From Saccharopolyspora gregorii (lineage in GTDB: Bacteria; Actinomycetota; Actinomycetes; Mycobacteriales; Pseudonocardiaceae), in NCBI RefSeq assembly GCF_024734405.1, contig NZ_CP059556.1:1302001-1366000 (forward strand): DNA of 64,000 bases. The letters are read 5' to 3'. Both the position numbers and the translations under genes were made by a program. This document shows, piece after piece, positions 53,319-63,708 of this stretch. How positions within the stretch are numbered: the stretch's first letter is position 1; the number at the start of each line of letters is the position of its first letter. Below the pieces are notes generated by a model. That model saw only the letters and a list, made by a program, of their open reading frames with translations, searched no databases and was not told the origin of the DNA.

Positions 53319-56300
53319 GTGCACTTGAAGAGCCTGACGCTCAAGGGGTTCAAGTCCTTCGCCTCGGCCACCACGCTGCGCTTCGAACCGGGCATCACCT
53401 GCGTGGTCGGGCCCAACGGCTCCGGCAAGTCGAACGTGCTGGACGCGCTGCGCTGGGTGATGGGCGAGCAGGGCGCCAAGGACCTGCGCGGCGGCAAGAT
53501 GGAGGACGTCATCTTCGCCGGCACCTCCGGCCGCGCGCCGCTGGGCCGCGCTGAGGTCACGCTCACCATCGACAACTCCGACGGCGCGCTGCCCATCGAG
53601 TACACCGAGGTGTCGATCACGCGCCGGATGTACCGGGACGGCGCCAGCGAGTACGAGATCAACGGCAACAGCTGCCGCCTGATGGACGTGCAGGAGCTGC
53701 TGTCGGACTCCGGCATCGGCCGCGAGATGCACGTCATCGTCGGCCAAGGCCAGCTCGCCTCCATCCTGCAGGCCAAGCCGGACGAGCACCGCAGGCTCGT
53801 CGAAGAGGCCGCGGGCGTGCTCAAGCACCGCAAGCGCAAGGAGAAGGCGCTCCGCAAGCTCGACGCGATGCAGGCCAACCTGACCCGGCTCACCGACCTC
53901 ACCGGGGAGCTGCGCCGCCAGCTCAAGCCGCTCGGCAAGCAGGCCGAGATCGCCCGCAAGGCGCAGACCGTGCAGGCCGACCTGCGCGACGCCCGGCTGC
54001 GGCTCATCGCCGACGATCTGCTGTCCTCCCGCGCCGAGCTGGCCCGCGACCAGGCCGACCAGGAGGAGGCGAAGGCCAAGCGCGCCGAGGTCGAGCGCGG
54101 CCTCCAGTTCGCCCAGTCCGAGGAGAAGGGGCTGGAGGAGAAGGTCGCCGCCGACGCGCCGCGGCTCCACCGCGCCCAGGACACCTGGTACCGGCTGTCC
54201 GCGCTGGAGGAGCGGCTGCACGGCACGCTGCGGCTCGCCGCGGAACGGCACAAGCACCTCACCGCGCAGAACACCGAGCAGCGCACCGGCCGCGATCCCG
54301 ACCAGCTCGACGCCGAAGCCGAAGAGGCCGCCGAGCAGGAGATCGAGCTCCGCGAGGAGGTCGAGACGGCCCGCGAGGTCCTCGCCGAGGTGGTGCGCCG
54401 CCGCGCCGAGTTGGAGGACCGGCTCAAGGAGGCCGAGCGCGAGCACATGGCCGCGGTCCGCGCCATCGCCGACCGCCGCGAAGGCGTCGCCCGGCTCTCC
54501 GGCCAGGTCGAGTCGATGCGCAGCAAGGCGAGCGCCACCTCCGACGAGCTGGAGCGGCTGAACGTCTCGCTCGCCGAATCCCAGGAGCGCGCCGAGGTCG
54601 CGGAGACCGCGTTCGCCGACGCCGAAGCGGAGAGCGGCGGCCAGGAGTCCGATGATGCGGGGCTTCCGGAGCGCCAGGCGAACGCGGCCGCGGCCCGGGA
54701 CGCCGCTCGCTCCCGGGTGGAAGAGCTGGTCAAGGCCGAACGCGCCGCCGAACGCGAGATCGCGTCCTGGCAGGCCAGGGTCGAGGCGCTGTCGATGGGC
54801 CTGAACCGCAAGGACGGCGCGGGCGCGCTGCTCGGCGCGGGGGAGAAGGTGCCGGGCCTGCTCGGTTCGGTGGCGGCGCTGCTGACCGTGGACACCGGTG
54901 CGGAAGCGGCGCTGGCCGCGGCGCTCGGCGCCGTCGCGGACGCCGTGGCCGTGTCCGGGGTGGACGATGCGGTGCGCGCCCTGGAACTGCTCAAGTCCGA
55001 CGCCGCGGGCAAGGCCGGGGTGCTCGTCGGCGGCACGGCCGAACCGGACCGCACCGGCTGGCCGCAGCTGCCCGTGGGGGCGGCCTGGGCGGTGGACCTG
55101 GTGCGCGCCCCGGACGGGCTGCGCGCGGCGGTGACCACGGCGCTGGATCGGATGGCCGTGGTCGACGACCTGCCCGCCGCCCGCGACCTGGTGCGGCGGT
55201 ACCCGGAAGTGCGGGCGGTGACCCGCGACGGCGACGTGCTCGGCGGGCACTGGGCCACCGGCGGCTCCGACGACGGGCAGAGCGTCATCGAGGTGCAGGC
55301 CGCCGTCGCCGAAGCGGAGCAGGAGCTGGCCGCCGCGCAGCGCCGCCAGGAGCAGCACTCGGCGGCGCTGGAGGGCGCCCGCGCCGAGGAGGAATCCCGC
55401 CGCGACGAGGTCCGCGCCGTGCAGGAGCAGATCAACGAGGCGAAGGTCGCCGCGGCCCGCAGCTCCGAACGCGTCTCCAGCCTCCGCAAGGCCGCCCAGT
55501 CCGCGGCGGCCGAGGTGGAGCGGGTCCGCCAGCAGCGCGCCAAGGTCGAGCAGTCCCGCGAGCAGGCGCTGGCCTCGCTGGCGGAGCTGGAGGAGCGCCT
55601 CGCCGCGGTCAAGGACGAGCAGGAGGAGCAGGCCGAACCGGACACGGAGCTGCGCGACCGGCTCGGCGGCGAGCTCGGCACCCTGCGCCAGGAGGAGATG
55701 GACGCCCGCCTCGGCCAGCGCACCGCGGAGGAACGCGCCCGCGCCGTGCAGGGCCGCGCCGACCAGCTGCGCCGCGCCGCCCGGCAGGAGCGCGAGGCCC
55801 GCGCCCGCGCCGAAGCGGCCCGCCAGGCCAGGGAGCGCGGCGCCCGCGTCGCGAAGGCCGTCGTGGACGGTGCCGAAGCCGCGCTGGAACGGATCGCGGT
55901 GTCGCTGCGGGCGGCCACCGAGGAGCGCGACACCGCGCAGGCGTTGCAGAGCGAGCACGAGCAGGCGCTGGGCGCGGTGCGCGCGCGGGTGCGGGAGCTC
56001 AGCGGCGAGCTGGAGAAGCTCACCGACGCGGTCCACCGCGACGAGGTGGTGCGCGCCGAGCAGCGGCTGCGGATCGAACAGCTCGAATCGAAGATCATCG
56101 AAGATTTCGGTATCGGCCTCGACGACCTCGCCGAGGAGTACGGCCCCACCGTCCCGGTCCCGCCGAGCCCCGCCGAGGTCGCCGAGTACGAGGCGGCGAA
56201 GGAGCGCGGCGAAGAGGTCACCATGCCGCCGTCGGTGCCCTACGACCGCGCGACCCAGGAACGCCGCGCCAAGCGCGCCGAGAAGGACCTGTCGCTGCTG

Positions 56301-57143
56301 GGCAAGGTCAACCCGCTGGCGCTGGAGGAGTACGCGGCACTGGAGGAGCGCTACCGCTTCCTGTCCACGCAGCTGGAGGACATCAAGTCCACCCGCCGCG
56401 ACCTGCTGGACGTCGTGAAGGAAGTCGACGAGAAGATCCTGGAGGTCTTCCAGTCCGCGTTCCACGACGTCGCCGCCGAGTTCGAGAAGGTGTTCTCGGT
56501 GCTGTTCCCCGGCGGCGACGGAAAGCTGGTGCTCACCGACCCGGACGACATGCTCACCACCGGCATCGAGGTGGAAGCGCGGCCGCCCGGCAAGAAGGTC
56601 AAGCGGCTGTCGCTGCTGTCCGGCGGGGAGAAGTCGCTGACGGCGGTCGCCATGCTGGTGTCGATCTTCCGGGCGCGCCCGTCGCCGTTCTACGTGCTCG
56701 ACGAGGTCGAGGCCGCGCTGGACGACACGAACCTGCGGCGGCTGATCATCCTGCTGGACCAGCTGCGCAGCACCTCGCAGCTGCTCATCATCACGCACCA
56801 GAAGCCGACGATGGAGATCGCCGACGCGCTCTACGGCGTGAGCATGCGCGGGGACGGGATCACCACGGTCATCTCGCAGCGGCTGCGCGGCGGGAAGGCC
56901 GGGAAGTCCGGCGAGGGGCCCGCGCCGGAGGCGGTGGCCGACGGGGCGGTGCCCGCGGACGCGGCGCCCACGTCGGCGCAGGAGGACCCGGCCGCCGCTG
57001 GAGCGCAGGACGCGGCTCCCGCTGGAGCGCAGGACGCGGCTCCGGCTGGAGCGCAGGAAGATCCGGCGCAGGAAGATCCGGCGCAGCAGGACCCGGCTCC
57101 CGAGCAGGACGCCGCCGCACCCGAGGACTCCGCCGGGAGCTGA
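53319..57143 (+). CDS. smc: chromosome segregation ATPase SMC
   Basis: A 1274-residue SMC: head with Walker A GPNGSGKSNVLDALRW (about 32-47), QGQLASILQAKPDEHR, long coiled coil to a hinge near 505-640, returning coil, then LSGGEKSLTAVAML signature and Walker B PFYVLDEVEAALDD. It organises and segregates the chromosome with ScpAB. The last about 80 residues are a low-complexity Ala/Gln/Asp/Glu/Pro tail of AAPAGAQD-type repeats, explaining the extra length over the usual about 1190 residues. GTG 53319 is the family start. Confidence 0.97.
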   Translation: MHLKSLTLKGFKSFASATTLRFEPGITCVVGPNGSGKSNVLDALRWVMGEQGAKDLRGGKMEDVIFAGTSGRAPLGRAEVTLTIDNSDGALPIEYTEVSITRRMYRDGASEYEINGNSCRLMDVQELLSDSGIGREMHVIVGQGQLASILQAKPDEHRRLVEEAAGVLKHRKRKEKALRKLDAMQANLTRLTDLTGELRRQLKPLGKQAEIARKAQTVQADLRDARLRLIADDLLSSRAELARDQADQEEAKAKRAEVERGLQFAQSEEKGLEEKVAADAPRLHRAQDTWYRLSALEERLHGTLRLAAERHKHLTAQNTEQRTGRDPDQLDAEAEEAAEQEIELREEVETAREVLAEVVRRRAELEDRLKEAEREHMAAVRAIADRREGVARLSGQVESMRSKASATSDELERLNVSLAESQERAEVAETAFADAEAESGGQESDDAGLPERQANAAAARDAARSRVEELVKAERAAEREIASWQARVEALSMGLNRKDGAGALLGAGEKVPGLLGSVAALLTVDTGAEAALAAALGAVADAVAVSGVDDAVRALELLKSDAAGKAGVLVGGTAEPDRTGWPQLPVGAAWAVDLVRAPDGLRAAVTTALDRMAVVDDLPAARDLVRRYPEVRAVTRDGDVLGGHWATGGSDDGQSVIEVQAAVAEAEQELAAAQRRQEQHSAALEGARAEEESRRDEVRAVQEQINEAKVAAARSSERVSSLRKAAQSAAAEVERVRQQRAKVEQSREQALASLAELEERLAAVKDEQEEQAEPDTELRDRLGGELGTLRQEEMDARLGQRTAEERARAVQGRADQLRRAARQEREARARAEAARQARERGARVAKAVVDGAEAALERIAVSLRAATEERDTAQALQSEHEQALGAVRARVRELSGELEKLTDAVHRDEVVRAEQRLRIEQLESKIIEDFGIGLDDLAEEYGPTVPVPPSPAEVAEYEAAKERGEEVTMPPSVPYDRATQERRAKRAEKDLSLLGKVNPLALEEYAALEERYRFLSTQLEDIKSTRRDLLDVVKEVDEKILEVFQSAFHDVAAEFEKVFSVLFPGGDGKLVLTDPDDMLTTGIEVEARPPGKKVKRLSLLSGGEKSLTAVAMLVSIFRARPSPFYVLDEVEAALDDTNLRRLIILLDQLRSTSQLLIITHQKPTMEIADALYGVSMRGDGITTVISQRLRGGKAGKSGEGPAPEAVADGAVPADAAPTSAQEDPAAAGAQDAAPAGAQDAAPAGAQEDPAQEDPAQQDPAPEQDAAAPEDSAGS
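57000..57090 (+). repeat. in-frame repeats in the smc 3' tail
   Basis: Three near-copies of a 24-base unit (GGAGCGCAGGACGCGGCTCC core) and two of a 12-base GAAGATCCGGCG/CAG unit encode the acidic Ala/Gln-rich SMC tail. Confidence 0.8.
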
Positions 57144-57245
57144 CCCCGCACGCCCGGTGATCTCGCAGCCGGTTCCCAGCCTCCTCGCAGCTCGCCGCTC
57201 TAACTTCGAACTCGTTCCGCGAACGAGACTGCGAAAGAGGGCGGC

Positions 57246-58109
57246 ATGTCGGACCACCACGAAGGGCAGCGGGTCAGCAGGCGATCGATGTTCGCCGGCG
57301 TCGGCTCGATCGGCTTGGGCACGCTGTTGGCGGCCTGCGGCTCGCAGGCGGGCGGCAGCACCACCGTCACCACTTCCACCGGGGAGAGCCAGGCACTCAC
57401 CCCGCAGACCGCCACCGACGCGTCGGACCTGTTCTCCGGCGTGAACACCTGCACGCTCACCCCGGACACCACGCAGGGGCCGTACTACTTCGACGCGGAC
57501 AAGGTCCGCAGCGACATCCGGGAGGACCGGCAGGGCGTGCGGCTGCGGCTGGCGCTCAAGGTGCAGGACAGCGAGACCTGCGCGGCGCTGCCGAACGCGG
57601 TCGTGGAGATCTGGCACTGCGACGCGGCCGGGCTGTACTCGGGCGCCGAGTCCCAGTCCTCCGGCGGCGGCGGGGGCATGCCGCCGGGACCGCCGCCGGA
57701 GGACGGCGAGAAGCCGGGCGGTGGCGGACCCGGTGGCGGCGGCGGGGACCAGGACCTGGTGCCCACCGACGACAAGCGCTACCTGCGCGGCGCCCAGGTC
57801 AGCAACGCCGACGGCGTCGTCGAGTTCACCACCATCTGGCCCGGCTGGTACACCGGCCGCACGGTGCACGTCCACGTGATGGTGCACGTCAGCAACGAGC
57901 GGGTGCTGACCAGCCAGCTCATGTTCGACGAGCAGCTGAACTCGGCGGTGTTCGCGCGGGCCCCGTACAGCGAGCACACCGGGCGGGACACGTTCAACGA
58001 CGGGGACAACATCTTCGAGGACTCGATGCTGCTGAAGGTGGTGCCGGAGGACGACGGCTACCTGGCGTCGATCGTGCTCTCCGCCGACTCCGACCAGGAC
58101 GGCGCCTGA
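57246..58109 (+). CDS. intradiol ring-cleavage dioxygenase-like lipoprotein
   Basis: A 287-residue exported protein with a twin-Arg-type start (VSRRSMFAGVGSIGLG) and lipobox LLAAC. The domain is intradiol-dioxygenase-like (protocatechuate 3,4-dioxygenase fold): TTQGPYYFDADKVRSDI, VVEIWHCDAAGLYSG, and WYTGRTVHVHVMVH, which supplies the Tyr/Tyr/His/His iron ligands. A Gly/Pro loop (about residues 138-175) interrupts the domain. Extracellular members of this group are common in actinomycetes with unknown substrates, often bigger aromatics. Between smc and ftsY, where it is not part of the usual order. Confidence 0.85.
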   Translation: MSDHHEGQRVSRRSMFAGVGSIGLGTLLAACGSQAGGSTTVTTSTGESQALTPQTATDASDLFSGVNTCTLTPDTTQGPYYFDADKVRSDIREDRQGVRLRLALKVQDSETCAALPNAVVEIWHCDAAGLYSGAESQSSGGGGGMPPGPPPEDGEKPGGGGPGGGGGDQDLVPTDDKRYLRGAQVSNADGVVEFTTIWPGWYTGRTVHVHVMVHVSNERVLTSQLMFDEQLNSAVFARAPYSEHTGRDTFNDGDNIFEDSMLLKVVPEDDGYLASIVLSADSDQDGA

Positions 58110-58200
58110 CCAGCACCGGGATCCCGGTCCGACGATCAGCGATGATCGTTGATCACGCTTCAGCCACTAATAACAGCGAGCATTGCGCAGGACGACCGGC

Positions 58201-58239
58201 GGTGAACGGCTCACCCGCACCGCGAGCGGGCCGTTCACC
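58201..58239. terminator. stem-loop between the dioxygenase-like gene and the symporter gene
   Basis: A 10-bp perfect outer stem (58201-58210 with 58230-58239) in a convergent gap; arms GGTGAACGGC/GCCGTTCACC resemble the 39909-39959 hairpin. Confidence 0.55.
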
Positions 58240-58246
58240 TGCGGTT

Positions 58247-59758
58247 TCAGGCGGAGTCGGCGGTGGCCGCCACCTTCTCCGCTTCGGGCGGCGCCGGGTG
58301 CCGCAGCGACAGCAGGCCGCCGACCAGCAGCGTGACGATCACCCCGACGGGCGTGAACCACGGGAACGCCAGCGACGCCTCGCCGCCCTCGCCGTCCGGG
58401 AACGTCACGCCGAACGCCAGCACGAGCACCACGACCAGCGTCGCCACGAAGGCGATGATCGCGTCGCTCTGCCGCGCCCGCTTCACCAGCAGCCCCAGCA
58501 GGAAGGCGCCGAGCAGCGCGCCGTAGGTGTAGCTGGCGATGCTCAGCCCGATCTCCACGACGGGGTTGTCGGTGCTGCTGAACAGGGACGCGAACACCAC
58601 GAACACCAGCGCCCAGATCAGCGTCCACACCTTGCCGAGCCGCAGCACGCTCGAATCGTCCGCTCCGCTGCCCCCGATCCGCCGGTACAGGTCGCTGACG
58701 GTGGAGGTGGACAGCGAGTTCAGCGAGGACGACAGGGTGCTCATCGCCGCGGCGAGGATGCCGGCGATCAGCAGCCCGGACACGCCGGGCGGCAGCTCGG
58801 TCACGATGAACCGGGGGAACAGCTCGTCGTCGCTGCCCATGCCCAACGACGCGGGATCGGCCCCCTGGTAGAAGGACCACAGCTGGGTGCCGATGAACAG
58901 GAACAGCGCGAACTGCACCGCCACCACGACCCCGCTGGTGATCAGGGCGAGCTGGCTGTCCCGCAGGTTCCGGCAGGACAGCAGCCGCTGCACCATCAGC
59001 TGGTCGGCGCCGTGCGAGGCCATCGCGAACACGGCGCCGCCGATCACCGCGGTGAAGAACGCGTACTGCTCGGTGACGATGGACGACCCGAAGTCGAACA
59101 GCTGGAACTTGCCGGCTTCCCAGGCGGTCGAGACCCAGTCCCCGGGCAGCTCGCCCGCGAGCACCACCGCGGCCAGCACCGCACCGGCCACGTAGACGAA
59201 CATCTGGATCGCGTCGACCCACACGACGGCCTTGATCCCGCCGAGGTAGGTGTAGATCACGGTCAGCACCGACAGCGCGAGCACGATCTGCCAGTAGGAG
59301 ACGCTGAGGCCGAACACCTCCAGCATCACCTTCACCGGGATCGCGGTGGCGAACAGCCGCAGCCCGTCCGCGAGCAGCCGGGTGATCAGGAAGGTCACCG
59401 ACGCGGTGCCCTGCAACCCGGAGCCGAACCGCTGCCCGAGGAATTCGTAGGCGCTGACCAGGTTCCCGGCGTAGTACTTGGGCAGCAGCACGAACGCCAC
59501 CACGACGCGGCCGATCAGGTACCCGATGGCCAGCTGGAGGTAGGTGAAGGTGCCGAGGTAGGCGACCGTCGGCACGCTGATCACGGTCAGCGTCGAGGTC
59601 TCGGTGGCGACGACGGAGAAGCATACCGCCCACCACGGCAGGGTCCGGCTGCCGACGAAGTACTCCTGCGAGCTGCGCTGCCTGCCGCTGAGCAGCAGGC
59701 CCAGCAGCGGCATCGCGACCAGGTACAGCCCGATCACGATGAGATCGATCGACCTCAT
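58247..59758 (-). CDS. sodium:solute symporter (SSS family)
   Basis: A 503-residue SSS-family transporter with about 13 helices: EYFVGSRTLPWWAVCFSVVATETS near the start, LITRLLADGLRLFATAIPVK, and the sodium-symporter signature region AMASHGADQLMVQRLLS and STLSSSLNSLSTSTVSDLY. Substrates of the family range from sugars to amino acids and sialic acid. ATG 59758 overlaps the stop of anmK by four bases (ATGA), so it probably imports the muropeptide sugar that AnmK phosphorylates, an inference from coupling. Confidence 0.9.
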   Translation of the reverse strand: MRSIDLIVIGLYLVAMPLLGLLLSGRQRSSQEYFVGSRTLPWWAVCFSVVATETSTLTVISVPTVAYLGTFTYLQLAIGYLIGRVVVAFVLLPKYYAGNLVSAYEFLGQRFGSGLQGTASVTFLITRLLADGLRLFATAIPVKVMLEVFGLSVSYWQIVLALSVLTVIYTYLGGIKAVVWVDAIQMFVYVAGAVLAAVVLAGELPGDWVSTAWEAGKFQLFDFGSSIVTEQYAFFTAVIGGAVFAMASHGADQLMVQRLLSCRNLRDSQLALITSGVVVAVQFALFLFIGTQLWSFYQGADPASLGMGSDDELFPRFIVTELPPGVSGLLIAGILAAAMSTLSSSLNSLSTSTVSDLYRRIGGSGADDSSVLRLGKVWTLIWALVFVVFASLFSSTDNPVVEIGLSIASYTYGALLGAFLLGLLVKRARQSDAIIAFVATLVVVLVLAFGVTFPDGEGGEASLAFPWFTPVGVIVTLLVGGLLSLRHPAPPEAEKVAATADSA

Positions 59759-60978
59759 TCGGCCTCCAGTGTCGTGGGGTGGGTGATGCGCAGGCTCCGC
59801 ACCGGTCCGGCCGCGGGTTCGGGCAGGCGCAGCGGTCCGGTTCCGGGGGTGAGCGAGCCGAGCAGCCGGGGGCCGTCGGCGCCGGTCGTGCCGGGCACGT
59901 TGCCGGGCAGCCCGTTCCAGGTCAGCCAGCCCAGCAGCGCCGCGAGGTAACCCTCCTTGCCCGCGGCGGGCAACCCGAGGTCGTCGCTGACGTGCAGGTC
60001 CACCCCGGTGCCGAGCCTGCGCCGTAGCGCGGCCAGCAGCGCCGGGTTGCGCACCCCGCCGCCGGAGGCGACGACTTCGCGCGCGCGGTGGCGGTGGCAG
60101 GCGTCGGCGACGGTGGCGGCGGTGAGCTCGGTGAGCGTGGCGAGCAGGTCGGGCCCGCCCGGTTCGGTGCCGTCGAGGTCGGCGCCGTCGAGGTCGGTGC
60201 CGTGCAGGACCTCGTCGAGGTAGGCGGCGTTGAAGTGCTCCTTGCCGGTCGACTTCGGCGGCTCCGCCCGGTAGTAGCCGTCGGCGAGCAGCCGTTCGAG
60301 GAGCTCCGGCCGCACCCGCCCCGCGGCGGCGAGCCGTCCGTCGACGTCGCTGCCGGCCGCACCGCCGGTGACGCGGGCCGCCGCGGCGTCGAGCAGCGCG
60401 TTGCCGGGCCCGGTGTCGTAGGCGAGCGGTTCGGGGCCGCCGACGACGGTGATGTTGGCGATGCCGCCGATGTTGAGCGCGATGACCGGCCCCGGCCGGT
60501 CGGCGAGCCACAGCGCGTCGAGCACCCCGGCGAGCGGCGCGCCGTGCCCGCCCGCGGCGACGTCGCGGGCGCGCAGGTCGGCGATCACCGGCAACCCGGT
60601 GGCTTCGGCGATCCACGCGGCCCGGCCGAGCTGGGTGGTGCCGCGGGCCCGCCCGTCCTCCACCCAGTGGTAGAGCGTCTGGCCGAGCGAGGAGATCAGG
60701 TCGGCGCCGCCGAACTCGGCGAGGCCGTGCCGGGCGGCGGCGGCGAAGGCGCGGCCGACCTCGGTGTCGAGCACGCAGAACTCCCGCGCGTCCACGGCCG
60801 CCGGTGGCAGCGCGGCCTGCAGCCGTTCGCGCAGCGCGGGCGGGTAGGGGACCTCGGCGAACCCGAGCGGCCGCAGTTCGACGACCCCGTCGCCCGCGGT
60901 GCTCAGCTCGGCGGCGGCGACGTCGATGCCGTCCATCGATGTGCCGGAGAGCAGGCCGAGGACTCGCCATGAGGACAT
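59755..60978 (-). CDS. anmK: anhydro-N-acetylmuramic acid kinase
   Basis: A 407-residue Anm[20 protein letters not shown] at the N-terminus, [45 protein letters not shown], and [12 protein letters not shown]. It cleaves the anhydro ring and phosphorylates to MurNAc-6-phosphate during wall recycling. [15 protein letters not shown] duplication sits in a loop. ATG 60978; upstream of it lies the divergent ftsY. The next-step etherase (murQ) is not in the window. Confidence 0.93.
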   Translation of the reverse strand: MSSWRVLGLLSGTSMDGIDVAAAELSTAGDGVVELRPLGFAEVPYPPALRERLQAALPPAAVDAREFCVLDTEVGRAFAAAARHGLAEFGGADLISSLGQTLYHWVEDGRARGTTQLGRAAWIAEATGLPVIADLRARDVAAGGHGAPLAGVLDALWLADRPGPVIALNIGGIANITVVGGPEPLAYDTGPGNALLDAAAARVTGGAAGSDVDGRLAAAGRVRPELLERLLADGYYRAEPPKSTGKEHFNAAYLDEVLHGTDLDGADLDGTEPGGPDLLATLTELTAATVADACHRHRAREVVASGGGVRNPALLAALRRRLGTGVDLHVSDDLGLPAAGKEGYLAALLGWLTWNGLPGNVPGTTGADGPRLLGSLTPGTGPLRLPEPAAGPVRSLRITHPTTLEAE

Positions 60979-61086
60979 GCTCAGTGGTGTATTGCACCGA
61001 GCTGGGGGACGCAAGCGCCTTTCCGCCATTGTTGGTGAATCGCCCACCTTGGGGTTGTCCCGCTGCTGCTCCGGGCGGGTGCGAGG

Positions 61087-62619
61087 ATGGGCGCCGTGTC
61101 CACCTCGAACCTGATCCTGGTCGTCGTTGTCGTCGCCGTCCTGCTGGTGCTGGCCGTGGTCGCCGGCATCGTGCTGGCGCGCAGGCGCCGCATCAGCCTG
61201 CGCGAGCAGGAGGCGGAGCGCCCGGCGGTGCAGGGCGGCGGGTACCAGGCGGGCGGCGGGTTCAGCTTCTCCAGCGGTGGGGCGACCGCCGCACCCGCGG
61301 AGGCGGAGCAGCCGGAGCACCCGGTCCGGGAACGTCCGGAGACCGAGGGCCAGCCCGGCGTGGGCGACGACGCCGCGGAACCGAGGGACAGCGCGCGCCG
61401 CGGCATCGTGGACGTGCCGCTGCCCGCCGAGGGCGAGGTCGAGGCCGAGACCGGCACGCCCCGCGAGCAGCCCGCCGACACCGACACCGGCACCGACACC
61501 GGCGCGTCCGAGACCGACGTCGACCGCGTCGAGGACGGCGCCGATGGCGGGGCGGTCGTCGCCGACGAGATCCCCGGCGGCGACTCGACCGGCACCGCGA
61601 CCCCCGTGCCCGACCAAGACCGGGTGGAGACCCCGCCGGAACCGGCGCCCGCCGCGGAACCGGTCACCGAGGTCGAGGAGATCGAGCCGACCGCGGGCCG
61701 CTTGGAGCGGCTGCGCGGCAGGCTGTCCCGGTCCCGCTCCACGTTCGGCCAGGGCCTGCTGGGCCTGCTGGGCGCGGGCGACCTGGACGAGGACTCCTGG
61801 GAAGAGGTCGAGGACACGCTCCTGCTGGCCGATCTGGGCGCGGCCACCACGACCGAGATCGTGGAGCGGCTGCGCACCGAGATCGCCTCGCGCGGCGTGC
61901 GCACCCCCGACGAGGCGCGGGCGCTGCTGCGCGAGGTCCTCATCGACGCGCTGAGCACCGAGGCGCAGCGCTCGGTGCGCGCCCTGCCGCACGGCGACCC
62001 GGCCGACGGCGGCAAGCCCGCGGTGCTGCTGGTCGTCGGCGTCAACGGCACCGGCAAGACCACCACCACCGGCAAGCTGGCGCGGGTGCTGGTCGCCGAC
62101 GGGCACCAGGTGCTGCTGGGTGCCGCCGACACGTTCCGCGCCGCCGCAGTCGAGCAGCTCGCCACCTGGGGCGAGCGGGTCGGCGCCGAGGTGGTGCGCG
62201 GCAACGAGGGCCAGGACCCGGCGAGCGTCGCGTTCGAATCGGTCTCCCGCGCCACCGACAGCGGCGTGGACGCGGTGCTGATCGACACCGCGGGCCGGTT
62301 GCACACCAAGACCGGGCTGATGGACGAGCTCGGCAAGGTCAAGCGGGTGGTGGAGAAGCGCGCCCAGGTCGACGAGGTGCTGCTGGTGCTGGACGCCACC
62401 ACCGGGCAGAACGGGCTGGTGCAGGCCCGGGTGTTCTCCGAGGTCGTGGACGTGACGGGCATCGTGCTCACCAAGCTGGACGGCACCGCGAAGGGCGGCA
62501 TCGTCTTCCAGGTGCAGCGCGAGCTGGGCGTTCCGGTCAAGCTCGTCGGCCTCGGCGAAGGCCCGGACGACCTGGCTCCCTTCGAGCCCGCCGCCTTCGT
62601 CGACGCCCTCCTCGGCTGA
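61087..62619 (+). CDS. ftsY: signal recognition particle receptor FtsY
   Basis: A 510-residue SRP receptor with an N-terminal membrane helix ([19 protein letters not shown]), an acidic Asp/Thr/Glu/Pro-rich A domain (about 45-205), and the NG GTPase: G1 [27 protein letters not shown]3 [10 protein letters not shown]4 [10 protein letters not shown]. It docks ribosome-SRP complexes to SecYEG. ATG 61087 or GTG 61096. Confidence 0.96.
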   Translation: MGAVSTSNLILVVVVVAVLLVLAVVAGIVLARRRRISLREQEAERPAVQGGGYQAGGGFSFSSGGATAAPAEAEQPEHPVRERPETEGQPGVGDDAAEPRDSARRGIVDVPLPAEGEVEAETGTPREQPADTDTGTDTGASETDVDRVEDGADGGAVVADEIPGGDSTGTATPVPDQDRVETPPEPAPAAEPVTEVEEIEPTAGRLERLRGRLSRSRSTFGQGLLGLLGAGDLDEDSWEEVEDTLLLADLGAATTTEIVERLRTEIASRGVRTPDEARALLREVLIDALSTEAQRSVRALPHGDPADGGKPAVLLVVGVNGTGKTTTTGKLARVLVADGHQVLLGAADTFRAAAVEQLATWGERVGAEVVRGNEGQDPASVAFESVSRATDSGVDAVLIDTAGRLHTKTGLMDELGKVKRVVEKRAQVDEVLLVLDATTGQNGLVQARVFSEVVDVTGIVLTKLDGTAKGGIVFQVQRELGVPVKLVGLGEGPDDLAPFEPAAFVDALLG

Positions 62620-62643
62620 CCGGTCCCGAACCCCCGGAACCGG

Positions 62644-63702
62644 TTGCCCGCGCTCGGTGCCGATGAGGTGCGTCCGAGCACCCCGCCGCCGTCCTGCGCC
62701 GCGGTCGCGCCTGCGGAACCGCGCCCCGACTGGGCGTTCGGCTACTGGCCGGACGGGTATCCGGAGCGGCTCCGGTTCGCCGCGGGCGAATGGGAGCACC
62801 TGGTCGGCGTGCTGCACGAGCTCTCGGCGGAAGGCGACGCGCTGATCGACGGTCTCGTGCGGGACAACCGGGGAGAGGTGTTCGACCGGATTCGCGGGTA
62901 CTGGGAGACGAAGTCCCAGCTGTGCGGGACCGCGCAGATCTTCCCCGCCGTCACGGCGACCACCACCCTGCTCGCCCAGTCGTGCCGCGAACTGGCGAAG
63001 GGCGTCCAGCGAGCGCAGCAGGGCATGCGCACGCTCGCCGAACAGCGTGCAGATGACCGGTTCCTCGACGTCCTGGCCACGGCCCTGGGCTACCTACCGG
63101 GTCCCTGGGCGAAAGCGGCGTCCGCCGCCGTGGACGTCGGGGAGTACTTCGCGGTGCTCGCGATCGTGGAACGGATCAAGAGCAACTACGACGCCGACCG
63201 GGAAGTCGCCGTCGCACGCCTCGCCGACAGCGGCGCCGCCGCCCGGTTGCGGGAATGGGCGGGCTCGGACACCGAGATCGGTTCCGAGAGCCGGGTCTAC
63301 TCCCAGGTGGACGCGGGGCTCGAACAGCGGCTGGGAGACGCGCCGTACGACGGCTGGGCCGCGGTGGACGAACCGCACCCCGACCCGGCTTCGGTGCACA
63401 TCACGGCGGCGCGGGAGGCGCACGTCCTGGGCGGGGACCGCACGGGCGGCGGGCATCTCGCGGGCACGGGTGCTCCGGGCAAGACCGAATTCCCGGCGGA
63501 ATGGGACCGGGAATTGATCTTGAACAATGCGCGCAGCGTGGGGCGGAATCCGGATCAGCCGCCGTTGAGGACCCAGAGCGGCCGATGGGAGGTGGAAGGT
63601 GTGCGGGACGGCGTGTTGATCAAGGTCGTGTTGGCGCCGGATGGCGGTATCGTGACCACCTATCCGCTGGGAGGGCCAGGGACCCAGCAGAATCCGCGTT
63701 AG
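62644..63702 (+). CDS. EndoU-type nuclease toxin with WXG-like N-terminus
   Basis: A 352-residue protein. The N-terminal half is helical, without a signal peptide ([21 protein letters not shown], then [22 protein letters not shown]), like type VII/polymorphic toxin heads. The C-terminal 95 residues match the bacterial EndoU toxin core: [12 protein letters not shown] with two His (260, 271), PGKTEFP with Lys280, and [18 protein letters not shown], then a terminal VTTYPLGG. EndoU toxins cut RNA, often tRNA. TTG 62644 is the start in this frame; GTG 62668 is an alternative. Just 6 bases separate it from the next gene, the probable immunity gene. Confidence 0.82.
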   Translation: MPALGADEVRPSTPPPSCAAVAPAEPRPDWAFGYWPDGYPERLRFAAGEWEHLVGVLHELSAEGDALIDGLVRDNRGEVFDRIRGYWETKSQLCGTAQIFPAVTATTTLLAQSCRELAKGVQRAQQGMRTLAEQRADDRFLDVLATALGYLPGPWAKAASAAVDVGEYFAVLAIVERIKSNYDADREVAVARLADSGAAARLREWAGSDTEIGSESRVYSQVDAGLEQRLGDAPYDGWAAVDEPHPDPASVHITAAREAHVLGGDRTGGGHLAGTGAPGKTEFPAEWDRELILNNARSVGRNPDQPPLRTQSGRWEVEGVRDGVLIKVVLAPDGGIVTTYPLGGPGTQQNPR

Positions 63703-63708
63703 GAACCC

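Noticed and set aside
52592..57977. Open frames of 1210 and 1692 codons on the minus strand opposite smc
   Set aside because: Low-complexity composition typical of antisense readings of coiled-coil genes at high GC; smc itself is unmistakable.
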